A DNA stretch of 64,000 bases from an uncultured Myxococcales bacterium (GTDB taxonomy: Bacteria; Myxococcota_A; UBA9042). This document shows positions 8,085 through 17,253 of the stretch, piece after piece. The position numbers and the translations under genes were made by a program. Every line of letters starts with the position of its first letter. The first letter of the stretch is position 1. A model generated the notes under the pieces. The model was not told the origin of the DNA, did not search any database, and worked only from the letters and a program-made list of their open reading frames with translations. The DNA lies in contig CAIMEY010000010.1 in assembly GCA_903840165.1 (NCBI GenBank), positions 22,331 through 86,330 on the forward strand, read 5' to 3'.

Positions 8085-9893
8085 TCAGTAGAACGTCGTG
8101 CGAATCACGGGCTGAAACAAGTGCTTACGCCGCGCGCAGACGGGCTCGAGTGGGCATTCGCCGCATTGGGGCTCGGTCATTTCCGGACAGCGACGCCGGG
8201 CCCCGAAGAAGAACCAGTCAATGGCACCGATGCTGCGGCCCGACATCTTTTGCAAACGGTCAATAGCCTCATAAGCGCTTATGCGGACACAGTATTCGTC
8301 GGCTGGCGCTAGCAAACGCCTCTCGGCCAGGAGCTGCTCTAGACGCTCGTCGACCACGCGGATGAGCCCCGTGCGCAGGCAGGAACGCATGAGGTGGTAA
8401 TCAATAATCGGTTGACAATCCTCGCCTTGTCCGAGGTCGATGAAGCGTTCGGGCCTCTGTCCCAGGGCCAGAACCAGCAACATGGACTTCTTGCGCAAAG
8501 GATCTTCGCGGTAACCACTGATATGATCGAGTGATTGCAGCATTTCCTTGACCGGCCGCGCCGACTTCTGTGCCGCATGCACCAGGGACTGAGGCGTACT
8601 GCCCAACTCCCAGAGATCACGGCCATAACCACGGGACAAGCTGTGGTGATTGGCCAGCACGGGCATGGGCACGTCGCCCTCATCGCTGCGGAACAGGTCG
8701 AGGGTGTCGCTCCAGCGCAAGGAAGACTGGCCAAGTGGCGTCAAACGCTGGGGATTGGTCCGTAGGGCGCGATGAAACGCCGCAAAGCAATAGTCGGAGC
8801 CTTTGCACAGCCGGCCGTCGATATTGGCCACTGTCGGCTTGCCATAGGCGCCGTGGGCCGGACTCCAGAAGCCGAACTGGTGCTTAATGCTGGCGAAAAG
8901 GAAGTCCAGCGTCCCCGGATCGCCGACCTCGGGAAAAGAAGGACCGGTGAAGTCGAAGGGCTTGACCTCCGGCATTTGCGCCAGGAGATCGGCAATCGCC
9001 TGCAATTGCTCAGGATCTACCTGAACGCGGCGATCTTCCATCGGCCGCCAGCGTGCATCGATTTGCGCCCGATCGGTGGCGAGCAGTTGCGACATGCCTG
9101 GCGCTTCAATGGTTTCGGCCGCCACAGCCGCGCCCAGACGGACGGCGTGAACCGGGTGCATACCAGCGACAAGCCCGGCCAGCGTGCCGCCACAGACCGA
9201 ATCGCCTGCCCCTGTTAAATCAACGGGTTTTGCAGGTGCACAAGCGACCCGCTGTCGGCAATCGCCTTGCCAAACGTCGGCCCCATCGGCGCCGCGGGTC
9301 ACCACGAGGATCTGCCCTGGACGCACCGGCGGATCGGCGTCGCCGTAGATGGTAATCGCCTCGAAACTATTAAGGAAGAACAGGTCGCACGCTTCCGCCA
9401 GGGCCCGCACCGAGTCAGGAGACCGGTGCACCATGTAGCCGAAAGTACCGGCACTAATGCGCGCCCGGGACCGCTTGCGCAAGGCCGCAACGAAGCGCAT
9501 CTGCAGGGAAGCGTCGTGAATGGCGGCGATATGGATGTAGTCAACATCCAGAATATTATCAGGTACTTGTAGGGGATCGAGGGTCGCTTCATTGCCCCAC
9601 GAAGCACGCTCGAGCCGGGCATCGCCGCGGGCGTCATAGACAATCTCAAAATGCGGAATATCTTCAAGGCGGCAAGGTGGCCCTACCCAGTCCACGACGG
9701 CAGCGGCCTGCGCAAACAGGTCTGGCAGGGGATCGGGGCGAAAGCCAAAAAACCGTACGTTTGCGCCAGCTTTGTGCGCAGCCATGGCGGTATACAGGGC
9801 GCCACCGCCCGGCGTGACCAAGGGTTGGCCATCGGCGCGCAGCCGGTCCACGGAAGCACCGCCGATCACCAAGATGTCAGGTCGTTTTGCCAT
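8085..9893 (-). CDS. PfkB-family kinase fused to queuosine-salvage/HhH-like Fe-S domain
   Basis: 602 residues, two domains. Residues 1 to ~270 are a ribokinase/PfkB fold: ILVIGGASVDR, the TPGGGALYTA substrate loop and the phosphotransfer motif DLTGAGDS (catalytic Asp at about 231). Residues ~290-602 resemble, in my reading, the Qng1/DUF2419 queuosine-salvage glycosylase group (QFGFW, a G-Y/Y-C-F-A-A helix, a PIIDYHLMRSCLR segment), itself related to helix-hairpin-helix DNA glycosylases. The C-terminus carries Cys at about 569, 577, 580 and 586 (C-x7-C-x2-C-x5-C), close to the [4Fe-4S] loop of endonuclease III. A nucleoside kinase joined to an N-glycosylase would phosphorylate then cleave a modified nucleoside; this is inference. 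Convergent with the transglycosylase gene. Confidence 0.6.
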   Translation of the reverse strand: MAKRPDILVIGGASVDRLRADGQPLVTPGGGALYTAMAAHKAGANVRFFGFRPDPLPDLFAQAAAVVDWVGPPCRLEDIPHFEIVYDARGDARLERASWGNEATLDPLQVPDNILDVDYIHIAAIHDASLQMRFVAALRKRSRARISAGTFGYMVHRSPDSVRALAEACDLFFLNSFEAITIYGDADPPVRPGQILVVTRGADGADVWQGDCRQRVACAPAKPVDLTGAGDSVCGGTLAGLVAGMHPVHAVRLGAAVAAETIEAPGMSQLLATDRAQIDARWRPMEDRRVQVDPEQLQAIADLLAQMPEVKPFDFTGPSFPEVGDPGTLDFLFASIKHQFGFWSPAHGAYGKPTVANIDGRLCKGSDYCFAAFHRALRTNPQRLTPLGQSSLRWSDTLDLFRSDEGDVPMPVLANHHSLSRGYGRDLWELGSTPQSLVHAAQKSARPVKEMLQSLDHISGYREDPLRKKSMLLVLALGQRPERFIDLGQGEDCQPIIDYHLMRSCLRTGLIRVVDERLEQLLAERRLLAPADEYCVRISAYEAIDRLQKMSGRSIGAIDWFFFGARRRCPEMTEPQCGECPLEPVCARRKHLFQPVIRTTFY

Positions 9894-10274
9894 CGCCGCG
9901 CAATCGTGCCGTGGCTTGCTTGAGCGTACAAGCCGGCCTTGGCGGCCGAATCGGAGACAGATAGCGTTTCTGCGCGGTTATCTGACAACTCGGCTCGGCG
10001 ATTTTGCGAGCCTGACAAAGCCTGCCAAGAGATCTATCGCTGCAGCGCGTGGTTACATGAGGCCACCGCGGCGATCGCGGCAGAGATATCGACCCGCCGA
10101 TCGTCAACCGCTGCCGTTGTCGATCGGCGGTAGCAGCGCCAATTGCTGCCGCTCCGTCTCGCAATTGCCTGAAGTCTTTGCGACAATCGGACCGAGGTGC
10201 ATGACGGTGACGTTGGGATTGCGCCCGCCTAGCAATGGCGCGATCCTATGGCCTAGCGCAGGCAGGCGGAGCCC
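9894..10274. other. Intergenic region between divergent genes
   Basis: 381 bases without a gene I can support. The only distinct structure is the ten-base inverted repeat at 10094-10130. Promoters of both divergent neighbours should lie here. Confidence 0.45.
10094..10130. repeat. Inverted repeat CCGCCGATCG ... CGATCGGCGG
   Basis: Perfect ten-base arms with a 17-base gap, upstream of the calpain-like gene. No T-run follows, so it is not an obvious terminator; it could be a regulator binding site or chance in GC-rich sequence. Confidence 0.4.
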
Positions 10275-11108
10275 ATGCAAGACTTTGAACGCGACAAACG
10301 GCAGAGGCAGGGACAGAGACCGGCGCCTGCCATTGCTGAACATTCGCCCGCGCAACTGCCTGTTCGGCCTGGAGAAAAGCCGGCCGAATTTCGCAGGCAA
10401 ACGCCTCGTCTGGTGCAAGCCTTTGCGCCGAGCGGGCCTAAGCGCGGGGATTTGCGCCCGGGCATTCCGGTGCGGGCCGATGTTGCCGCGGCGCTGAGCG
10501 CTTTGGTGCGCAGCCAACCGCAAAGCGTCGTCCAGGCGTTGCAGACCTTGAGCCCCGAAGCCTTCCAAGTGCGGCTGTTTGAACGAAACGGCCAAGGTGG
10601 GGCCGACCCGCATTCCCTGATAATTGATGGCTATTTGCCAAGCAATGCGCTGCAGTGGGAGGCGGGACACCCGGGCCCTTGGCTAGGCATGTGGCCGGCG
10701 ATCTTGGAGAAGGCGCTGGCCACGTGGCACGGGTCTTACGCCGCCCTGGGGCCTGGCAATCGCGCTGGCGACGTCATTACGGCACTGACGGGGCGTGAAG
10801 TGCGCACCCTGCCTACACAATGGCCCGACGCGGTCCTGATGCAATGGCTCGGCACGGCCCTTGCCAAAGGCGAACCAGTGCTCTGCAGCGGCGGCGGCGA
10901 TGACGATGGGATTCCCCGTAAACCTTTTGTCGTTCACGTAGTTGTCTCGGTCCAAGAGATCGACGGCCGCGCAGCCGTACAAATCGAGGACCCCTTGGTG
11001 CCGGACGATCCGCTGATTGTCTTGGACATAAGCCACTTCCGCAATGAATACACGCAGATACACCTGATGCGCCCTGATACTGGCCAGGGCGCGCCGGCTC
11101 CGGCATAG
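10275..11108 (+). CDS. Calpain-like (C2 fold) protein lacking the catalytic Cys
   Basis: 277 residues; ATG preceded by GGAG. No signal peptide. After a basic, Pro-rich N-terminus the protein follows the calpain C2 core. An alpha helix ADVAAALSALVRSQPQSV sits where active calpains have the G-D-C-x-L motif, then VRLFERNGQG, then the highly typical WPAILEKALATWHGSYAAL plus DVITALTG, then FVVHVVVSVQEIDG with the His, and QIEDP where calpains have Asn-Pro-Trp. The nucleophilic Cys is replaced (Val by my alignment) and the Asn by Asp, so this is probably a catalytically dead relative. Function unknown. Assignment rests on motif order by eye. Confidence 0.55.
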   Translation: MQDFERDKRQRQGQRPAPAIAEHSPAQLPVRPGEKPAEFRRQTPRLVQAFAPSGPKRGDLRPGIPVRADVAAALSALVRSQPQSVVQALQTLSPEAFQVRLFERNGQGGADPHSLIIDGYLPSNALQWEAGHPGPWLGMWPAILEKALATWHGSYAALGPGNRAGDVITALTGREVRTLPTQWPDAVLMQWLGTALAKGEPVLCSGGGDDDGIPRKPFVVHVVVSVQEIDGRAAVQIEDPLVPDDPLIVLDISHFRNEYTQIHLMRPDTGQGAPAPA

Positions 11109-11209
11109 TGGCAGCAACCGGCGAGTCGGAACGTGCGTGCGCGGCGCATGGGAATCATCGATGAGCCTGCGGCGTTGAAAAGAACGGCTTTGACCGTGCG
11201 AGGTGCCCG

Positions 11210-11995
11210 ATGCGACCCATGATTTACCTGTGTTTGCTTGCACTTATCGGTGCTTGCGCCAGTTCAACCACGTCTAGCGGCGGCGGCCTGGGTGACGCCA
11301 GCACGGCGGCGGACAACGGCAACTGGAACCTTGGATCGGAGGTCAAAACCACAGACGGCAGCGGCACTTCCGGGGATACCGGCCCCAGCGCCGATGGCTT
11401 GGTGGGCGACCAAGGCGGTCCCATCACGGGCAGCGACGGCGGCCCCGGCGACGATGTGGAGGGCAACGGCACGTGCAGCCAGCCCAGCAAGCTCCCGGGA
11501 ACTGTGAAGGCTTTCGATGGCTTTGCGGCCGGCAACAAGACGTACGGCAAGGATACCTGCCCCGGTGGCGATGCGAAAATCGCGGGTCGCTGGCGCCTGG
11601 TCGACGGCAACACGGAGGATCCAGCGACGGTCCTCACCGGAGCTACGACCGCGGAAATGCTGACCTTTGACGGCAATACGTTCATCGACCACATCGCCGG
11701 GGTCGACCAGGGCAGCCCTGCGAACCAAACCATGACCGGCTGGTATTTCTGCGCCGATGCGTCCGAATTGGCCAGCAAAGACTATGGCATGCACATCGAC
11801 ACGGCGACACCTAGCGGCGCTTTTGGCAATAGTAGCGGTGACGTGTGGTTTGCCACGGTCTTGATGCAGGGCGGCGATCAGCTGGGCATCGCTGTCAGCG
11901 ACGCAAGCGACAAGAATCCTTCAGGGATCTTGCTGTACTGCCGTGTTGGCAGCACCATCAACGGCCACTGCTGCAATGACCCGTTCGCCAACTAG
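11210..11995 (+). CDS. Predicted lipoprotein of unknown function
   Basis: 261 residues; GAGG lies upstream of the ATG. The N-terminus MIYLCLLALIGAC is a lipoprotein signal (lipobox LIGAC). It is followed by a ~90-residue Gly/Ser/Asp-rich linker and a compact domain of ~160 residues. That domain has four to six Cys and several aromatic beta-strand-like stretches (KIAGRWRLVDG, MTGWYFCAD). I do not recognise the domain. The style matches other Myxococcota outer-membrane lipoproteins. Confidence 0.7.
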   Translation: MRPMIYLCLLALIGACASSTTSSGGGLGDASTAADNGNWNLGSEVKTTDGSGTSGDTGPSADGLVGDQGGPITGSDGGPGDDVEGNGTCSQPSKLPGTVKAFDGFAAGNKTYGKDTCPGGDAKIAGRWRLVDGNTEDPATVLTGATTAEMLTFDGNTFIDHIAGVDQGSPANQTMTGWYFCADASELASKDYGMHIDTATPSGAFGNSSGDVWFATVLMQGGDQLGIAVSDASDKNPSGILLYCRVGSTINGHCCNDPFAN

Positions 11996-12144
11996 GCCCG
12001 CCGCCACGCTGGCCGGTGATCGATACGAGAATTGCGCACAACAATCCGTGGTTTGGCGCGCAATAGGGACCTCAAGGCACTTTCCGCCTAGGGCCTTCGT
12101 TCCAGCCGCGTGTCTGCGCGCCGCCCTCCCCTGCTGAGAGACCG

Positions 12145-13320
12145 ATGCACCGCCCTTTGCTGCAGATGTTCCTGTTCTTCGCGATTTTGCTGCTGATTAT
12201 CGGCGGTTCGCACTACTACTTGTGGGTGCGATTGGTGCGGGCGACAGAACTGCCGCGCGCGTGGACGATCTTGTTTTCCGTGCTAATTCCTTGCCTTGCC
12301 CTGCTCATGCCTGCGGGGTTGCTGCTGGGCCGGCTAACCGATGCGCCCTGGGCTCGTCTGGTTGCGATGACATCGTATATATGGATGGGTACTGCATTTT
12401 TGCTCCTTTTGGGCGTCGCGGCTGGGGACCTTTTGCACCGTGGGGCCTTGTGGAGCTCGGCAGCGACGGACCCAGAGCGCCGTTTGCTGCTGGCACGCAT
12501 GTTTGGCGGTACGGCAGCCGTGGCGGCGCTGGCGTCGGGTGCTGTGGCGCTGCGGTCCGGGCTGCGCGCACCGGCGCTGTTTCGGCAAGAGATCCATTTA
12601 CGTAGACTGCCCAAGGGCCTGGACGGCTTGACGATTGTGCAGATCAGTGACCTGCATGTGGGCCCGACCATCCGCCGGCAGGATGTGGCGGCCTTGGTGC
12701 AGCGCTGCAACGACCTAAAGCCAGATCTCATTGCGATTACAGGCGATTTGGTCGATGGCGACGTTGATCACTTGAGTTCCCAAGTGGCGCCCTTGGCCGA
12801 CCTACGGGCCAAGTTTGGCGTGTACTTTGTCACCGGCAATCATGAATATTATTCAGGTGTTGATCAGTGGCTCACCGAACTGAGGCGCCTCGGCATTCGC
12901 ACCCTGCGCAATGAGAGGGTTCGCATTGGACAAGGGGAAAACAGCTTTGATCTTGCGGGTGTAGACGATTGGACCGCTCACCAGTTTGGTGGGGGGCACG
13001 GTGCCAACTTGCCCCAGGCTGTGGCGGGTCGTCAGGCCGGAGACTGTCTGGTGCTGCTCGCCCATCAACCCAAGCAAGTAACTGAGGCTGCGCAACTAGG
13101 CGTTGATCTTCAGCTTTCCGGCCATACCCATGGGGGCCAGATCTGGCCCTTTACCTTTCTGGTCCGACTGGCCCAACCCTACATCGCTGGGCTGGACCAA
13201 TTAGGGCCGACGACCATTTACGTGAGTCGCGGCACGGGCTATTGGGGCCCGCCGATGCGATTGGCGGCACCGTCCGAGTTGACGCTTCTGACTTTGCGCC
13301 ACACGGAAAGCCTGACATGA
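12145..13320 (+). CDS. Membrane-anchored metallophosphoesterase (YaeI/YkuE-like)
   Basis: 391 residues. Four N-terminal hydrophobic segments (about residues 8-30, 42-64, 73-95 and 115-135) precede a calcineurin-like phosphoesterase domain. Metal ligands are visible in order: ISDLHVG, ITGDLVDGD, TGNHEYY, LAHQP and LSGHTHGGQ. The family hydrolyses phosphodiesters or UDP-diacylglucosamine-like lipids at the membrane; the actual substrate here is unknown. The start has a GAGAG upstream. It stands alone between a lipoprotein and the repeat protein. Confidence 0.88.
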   Translation: MHRPLLQMFLFFAILLLIIGGSHYYLWVRLVRATELPRAWTILFSVLIPCLALLMPAGLLLGRLTDAPWARLVAMTSYIWMGTAFLLLLGVAAGDLLHRGALWSSAATDPERRLLLARMFGGTAAVAALASGAVALRSGLRAPALFRQEIHLRRLPKGLDGLTIVQISDLHVGPTIRRQDVAALVQRCNDLKPDLIAITGDLVDGDVDHLSSQVAPLADLRAKFGVYFVTGNHEYYSGVDQWLTELRRLGIRTLRNERVRIGQGENSFDLAGVDDWTAHQFGGGHGANLPQAVAGRQAGDCLVLLAHQPKQVTEAAQLGVDLQLSGHTHGGQIWPFTFLVRLAQPYIAGLDQLGPTTIYVSRGTGYWGPPMRLAAPSELTLLTLRHTESLT

Positions 13321-13446
13321 CAAGCAGTTGAGCGTGCTTTCCTGCCGGCTCAGACCGAAAATAGGACCTTGACGAAGAACGTTCCAGGCAGTGCGGGGCG
13401 AAACGTTCGCACCCAGACACAGACGGACCTAACGCATCGGGACATC

Positions 13447-14529
13447 ATGGCGACACTTCAGAGCCTCAAAGACAAGCTGGAACAGGCAGATTCCCGCTAC
13501 AACAGCCAGTTTGCCGGCCAATCACGGGTGACGCGCGAACTCAGCGCCATCGACGACTTGATCGCTACGGCGCAGCAAGTGCTCTCTGAGAGTACAACGG
13601 CTCAGGGAACGCCCGAAGTTCGCAAAACGGTTCGTGAATCGGCGCAAGAGCAACTGGACCTTTACCGCGGCGAGAGGACGGCAATTGCCCAGGCCCAGCG
13701 CGATGGTGGGCCTCACGCTGTGCAGGCGAGTGACCTGGGCATACGGGCGAATTTGGTGATTCACCGCTACGATCGCCACTTTGCCGGGCAGGGACGCTCG
13801 AGCCGAGACATTAGCCTAATTGCTGATATGATTGGTGAATTGCGACTCATCGAAGGGCAAATGCGCACGCTGGCGGACATTCGGCCTCTGGAGAGCTTGA
13901 CGGCCGATATCGCCGTGGTCGAGGGACGCATCGATCAGTTCGCCAAGGAGCAAAAGGCGATTGGTGCGGCGCGGATCGACGGCACGCAGCAGGAGCAAGC
14001 CGGCATCCTGGCCAACGTCGCCAACAACTTGTTTGGACAATATCGCGTTCTATTTGCTGGACTTTCACGAGTTTCGCGCCGACCTGAGACCATGGTTCGC
14101 CTCGTGGCTGCGCTTGAGGACGTGCGCGAGCGCATGGCGACCCTGCAGGGACAGGGGCTACATGACGACCAGAATGACGCTAATTTATCATTGGTTAACC
14201 AACGGTTACAGGCGTGGCAGGCCGAACTGACGGCGATTCGCGCTGAGCGGCAGAAGACGACGATGACGACCCTTGTGGCTGAACTCGGTGGCGCGGCCAA
14301 TGCGGAGTTTGAGGCCTTTGGCCAACACTTTGCCGGCCAGGCACGAAAGACGCGTGTTCTCAAGAAGTTGAGCGACATCATCGATCGCCTCGACGACGGT
14401 GAGCGGCAGATGACGCGCCTTGACGAAGCCATGGCCAGCGATAACAACCGGGCCAATCTGCGCGTGGTCCGCGATACGTTGGTCCTGTACTTGCGCGAAT
14501 ATGCTGCAATTGTGCAGGCGCAGGCATGA
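13447..14529 (+). CDS. Helical protein with four ~91-residue 'FAGQxRxxR' repeats
   Basis: 360 residues from the ATG at 13447. The open frame extends further 5' but the extra residues are not conserved with the repeats. Four copies of a ~91-residue unit carry the motif F-A-G-(Q/L)-x-R-x-(T/S)-R at residues ~22, 112, 203 and 295, each followed by a helix ending in a hydrophobic heptad and then a long charged helix. No signal peptide or transmembrane segment. I do not know a family name. The stop overlaps the start of the next gene (ATGA at 14526-14529), so the two are translationally coupled and probably work together. Confidence 0.65.
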   Translation: MATLQSLKDKLEQADSRYNSQFAGQSRVTRELSAIDDLIATAQQVLSESTTAQGTPEVRKTVRESAQEQLDLYRGERTAIAQAQRDGGPHAVQASDLGIRANLVIHRYDRHFAGQGRSSRDISLIADMIGELRLIEGQMRTLADIRPLESLTADIAVVEGRIDQFAKEQKAIGAARIDGTQQEQAGILANVANNLFGQYRVLFAGLSRVSRRPETMVRLVAALEDVRERMATLQGQGLHDDQNDANLSLVNQRLQAWQAELTAIRAERQKTTMTTLVAELGGAANAEFEAFGQHFAGQARKTRVLKKLSDIIDRLDDGERQMTRLDEAMASDNNRANLRVVRDTLVLYLREYAAIVQAQA

Positions 14530-16988
14530 GTTTGCTCGGGCAGGTTGTGGACAGGGGCCGCAGACCCAGTGCATGGGCCTGCGCGGTCACATCCTGTGTC
14601 GTTCTCGCGTCCTGCGTCGATCCCGACACTCCAGTGCCGGCCCCTGTGCGCGCCGATGCCAGCGGCTGGCAGGACGTAGATGCGAGCGTTGACACGGCAG
14701 TACCGGCCGATGGCGTTGACCTAGCGGACGGGGCCAGTCCTGCCTGCAATCCGTTGGCGTGCCTCGACGATAATCCTTGCACGATAGATGGTTGCAACGA
14801 TCAGGGATGCTGGCACACCCTGAGCGCCGATGGTTCTGCGTGTGGCATCGGCTCGTGCAGCGGAACGACGTGGCTCGCCGCGGCCACCTGCCAGAAAGGC
14901 GTCTGTACGCCCGGAACAACGACCAAGTCATGCGACGACCTCAATCCGTGCACTCAGGACCAGTGCACTGCAAGTGGCTGCGTTCACAGCGCAAATGACG
15001 GCGTGACCTGCACCTCCGGCGGCTGCGCGGGCCTGAGTTGGCAGGGCTTGGGCGTGTGCCAATTGGGCCAATGCAGCGTGCCGCCAGTGCAGTCCTGTGA
15101 CGACCAAAACCCTTGTACACTCGACGGTTGTGCAGCGCAGAGCGGCTGTACGCACCTAGCGAGCAGCGCGCCCTGCGATGACGGCGATCCCTGCACAGTC
15201 GGCGACATCTGCATGGCCAAGGTTTGCGCGGCCGGCGTGGCCATGGCCTGCGATGACAACAACCCTTGCACGAGCGACGCCTGCATCGCCGGTCAATGCA
15301 GCCATTTGCCTCAGGATTTGGGTTGCTCGGACGGCAACGCGTGTACGCAGCAAGACCTGTGCCTAGGGGGTGTCTGCACAGGCGCCGCGGTGGACTGCGA
15401 CGACGCAATTGCTTGCAGCATCGATAGTTGCGACCCAAAGAAGGGCTGCGTCCACGTCACTTCGGACAAGCTCTGCGACGATGGCAACGCGTGTACGACA
15501 GATTCGTGCGTGATCCCCGGCGGTTGTACCTTTGATATACAATCGTCCAAGACCTGCAATCCGGCCCAGTGCAGCGGCGACAAGGCCATCGGCGCGGGAA
15601 CCTGCAACCAAGGGATTTGCGTGTATCCAAGCCCGGTTGCGTGTGTGGATGACAACGCGTGCACCACCGACTCCTGTGTGGGCGGCGCTTGCGTGTACAC
15701 GAACAACACAGTGCCGTGCGAGGACGGCAACCCGTGCACCCTGGGCGATGCCTGCCTGGGCGGCAGCTGCAAGGCGGAGGGCAAGGCCGATTGCAACGAC
15801 AATAACCCTTGCACAACCGATAGTTGTCTGGACTCATCGTGCGTTCATGTAGCAACCGGTGAAGCAATGGCGTGCGACGACGGCCAAGCCTGCACCCTAG
15901 GCGATGTGTGCACCAAGGGTGTATGCGCTGGAAAAGCTGCAGGAATCAGCGAGACCCTGCTCGGAGGCCAGGCCGACGCGCACTGGGCCGCTGCGCTTCC
16001 CGCTGGCAATGGCTGGGTGGCAGGAGGCGAGACGGCCAACACCGCCGGCGGCGACAATGACGGCTGGCTGGTCAAGCTCGATGCCAAAGGCCAACCGCTC
16101 TGGCAGCAGCACTACGGAAACGCCGATGAACAAAGAGGTTTTGCTCTCGCGCCCCTGGGCAGCGGCTGGTTGCTTGCGGGCTACAATGTGAGCCAAGGCG
16201 CCCTCAATGCCGACGCGTGGGCCGTTGGGACCGACGCAAACGGCAATGCGCTGTGGCAGAAGTCCTATGGTGGCGCGCAGTTTGATGCCATCTATGGCGC
16301 TGCATCGACGGCTGACGGTGGCGCGGCCCTGGCCGGATTCACCTTCTCTTACGGTGCCGGCCTGTCTGACGCATGGCTTTTACGCATTGATTCGAAAGGC
16401 AAACTGCTTTGGACCCGGACCTATGGCGGCAAAGGCGAGGACGGCGCCTACGCGGTCGCAACCCTGACCGATGGCTTTGTGATCTGTGGCGAGTCGAGCC
16501 CCGTTGGCCCGCACCAAGCGTGGCTGGCACGCAGCGACGCCTCGGGCAACCTCCTGTGGCAACTACCGTTTGGCAGCGGCGGCAACGCTGACTTGGCTGC
16601 GGTCTTGGCCACGGCCGATGGATTTGTCGCCGTCGGCTCAGCCAATGGTGCGGCGGGCAAACAGGGCCTGCTGCTGCGCGCGGACGCCAAAGGGCAGCTT
16701 CTTGGCGCGCAGGTCTATGGCGGCGGCGGCAGCGAACTCTTTGCCGTCACGCAGACGCCAAACGGCCTTGCAGCGGCCGGCAGCAGCGACTCAGGCAGCA
16801 GCGGCTGGTTGGTGCGGACCGACGCCTTGGGCCAACTCAGCAGCCAATACGTCGCCGCCCCTGCTGCACCGGCAGTTGTTCGCAGCGTCAACGTCGTCGG
16901 CACGGATTTGGTGCTGATCGGGAGCCGGGGCAACACCGGCCCCGTCGCCGCGGGCTGGTGGTTGCATTTGCCAGGCGTCTGCCCTTGA
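14526..16988 (+). CDS. Large Cys-rich lipoprotein with C-terminal propeller-like repeats
   Basis: 820 residues. A lipoprotein signal (SCVVLASC) and a short linker lead to about 450 residues of Cys-rich repeats built on D-x-N-P-C-T-x-D-x-C and C-x-D-G-D-P-C patterns. These are typical of Myxococcota surface proteins and probably bind Ca2+ through their Asp residues. The C-terminal ~340 residues hold about six ~50-residue beta repeats with GGxxxD, TxDGG/ADGF, AG, and DAWLxRxDxxGxLLW-type strands, which suggest a beta-propeller. Anchored in the outer membrane by its lipid and probably surface exposed. Coupled to the preceding repeat protein through a four-base overlap. Confidence 0.75.
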   Translation: MSLLGQVVDRGRRPSAWACAVTSCVVLASCVDPDTPVPAPVRADASGWQDVDASVDTAVPADGVDLADGASPACNPLACLDDNPCTIDGCNDQGCWHTLSADGSACGIGSCSGTTWLAAATCQKGVCTPGTTTKSCDDLNPCTQDQCTASGCVHSANDGVTCTSGGCAGLSWQGLGVCQLGQCSVPPVQSCDDQNPCTLDGCAAQSGCTHLASSAPCDDGDPCTVGDICMAKVCAAGVAMACDDNNPCTSDACIAGQCSHLPQDLGCSDGNACTQQDLCLGGVCTGAAVDCDDAIACSIDSCDPKKGCVHVTSDKLCDDGNACTTDSCVIPGGCTFDIQSSKTCNPAQCSGDKAIGAGTCNQGICVYPSPVACVDDNACTTDSCVGGACVYTNNTVPCEDGNPCTLGDACLGGSCKAEGKADCNDNNPCTTDSCLDSSCVHVATGEAMACDDGQACTLGDVCTKGVCAGKAAGISETLLGGQADAHWAAALPAGNGWVAGGETANTAGGDNDGWLVKLDAKGQPLWQQHYGNADEQRGFALAPLGSGWLLAGYNVSQGALNADAWAVGTDANGNALWQKSYGGAQFDAIYGAASTADGGAALAGFTFSYGAGLSDAWLLRIDSKGKLLWTRTYGGKGEDGAYAVATLTDGFVICGESSPVGPHQAWLARSDASGNLLWQLPFGSGGNADLAAVLATADGFVAVGSANGAAGKQGLLLRADAKGQLLGAQVYGGGGSELFAVTQTPNGLAAAGSSDSGSSGWLVRTDALGQLSSQYVAAPAAPAVVRSVNVVGTDLVLIGSRGNTGPVAAGWWLHLPGVCP

Positions 16989-17162
16989 CGGGGAAAATCC
17001 AGCCAAAGCAGGCGCTTAGACCTTTGTACTACAACGCTTGGAACTGACCGAAGGCGCTTTGAGCCGAAATGCGGCGCGACTCCGTGGCCAGTCTTGCGCG
17101 GAGTGCAACTGCCTGAAAATAGAGGGATTTCCCCAAGACAATGAAGGGAAACCTATAAAGAA

Positions 17163-17210
17163 ACAAGGGGTTCACTCTGTGTACCACATGGCACTGAGTG
17201 AACCCCTTGT
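17163..17210 (-). terminator. Intrinsic terminator of the contractile-injection operon
   Basis: A perfect 15-base stem (ACAAGGGGTTCACTC / GAGTGAACCCCTTGT) with an 18-base loop. Read on the minus strand it is followed by TTCTTTATAG, so it ends transcription of the long minus-strand operon about 45 bases after its last stop codon. It may also block read-through from the plus-strand lipoprotein gene. Confidence 0.8.
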
Positions 17211-17253
17211 CACTAAACGCGTTTTTGCCAATACCTGTGTCGGTGACCCGGTC

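Noticed and set aside
8085..9000. C-terminal domain of the PfkB fusion as a standard endonuclease III
   Set aside because: The Fe-S loop is similar but the Lys/Asp active-site hairpin (LPGVGxKTA) of that family is not visible.
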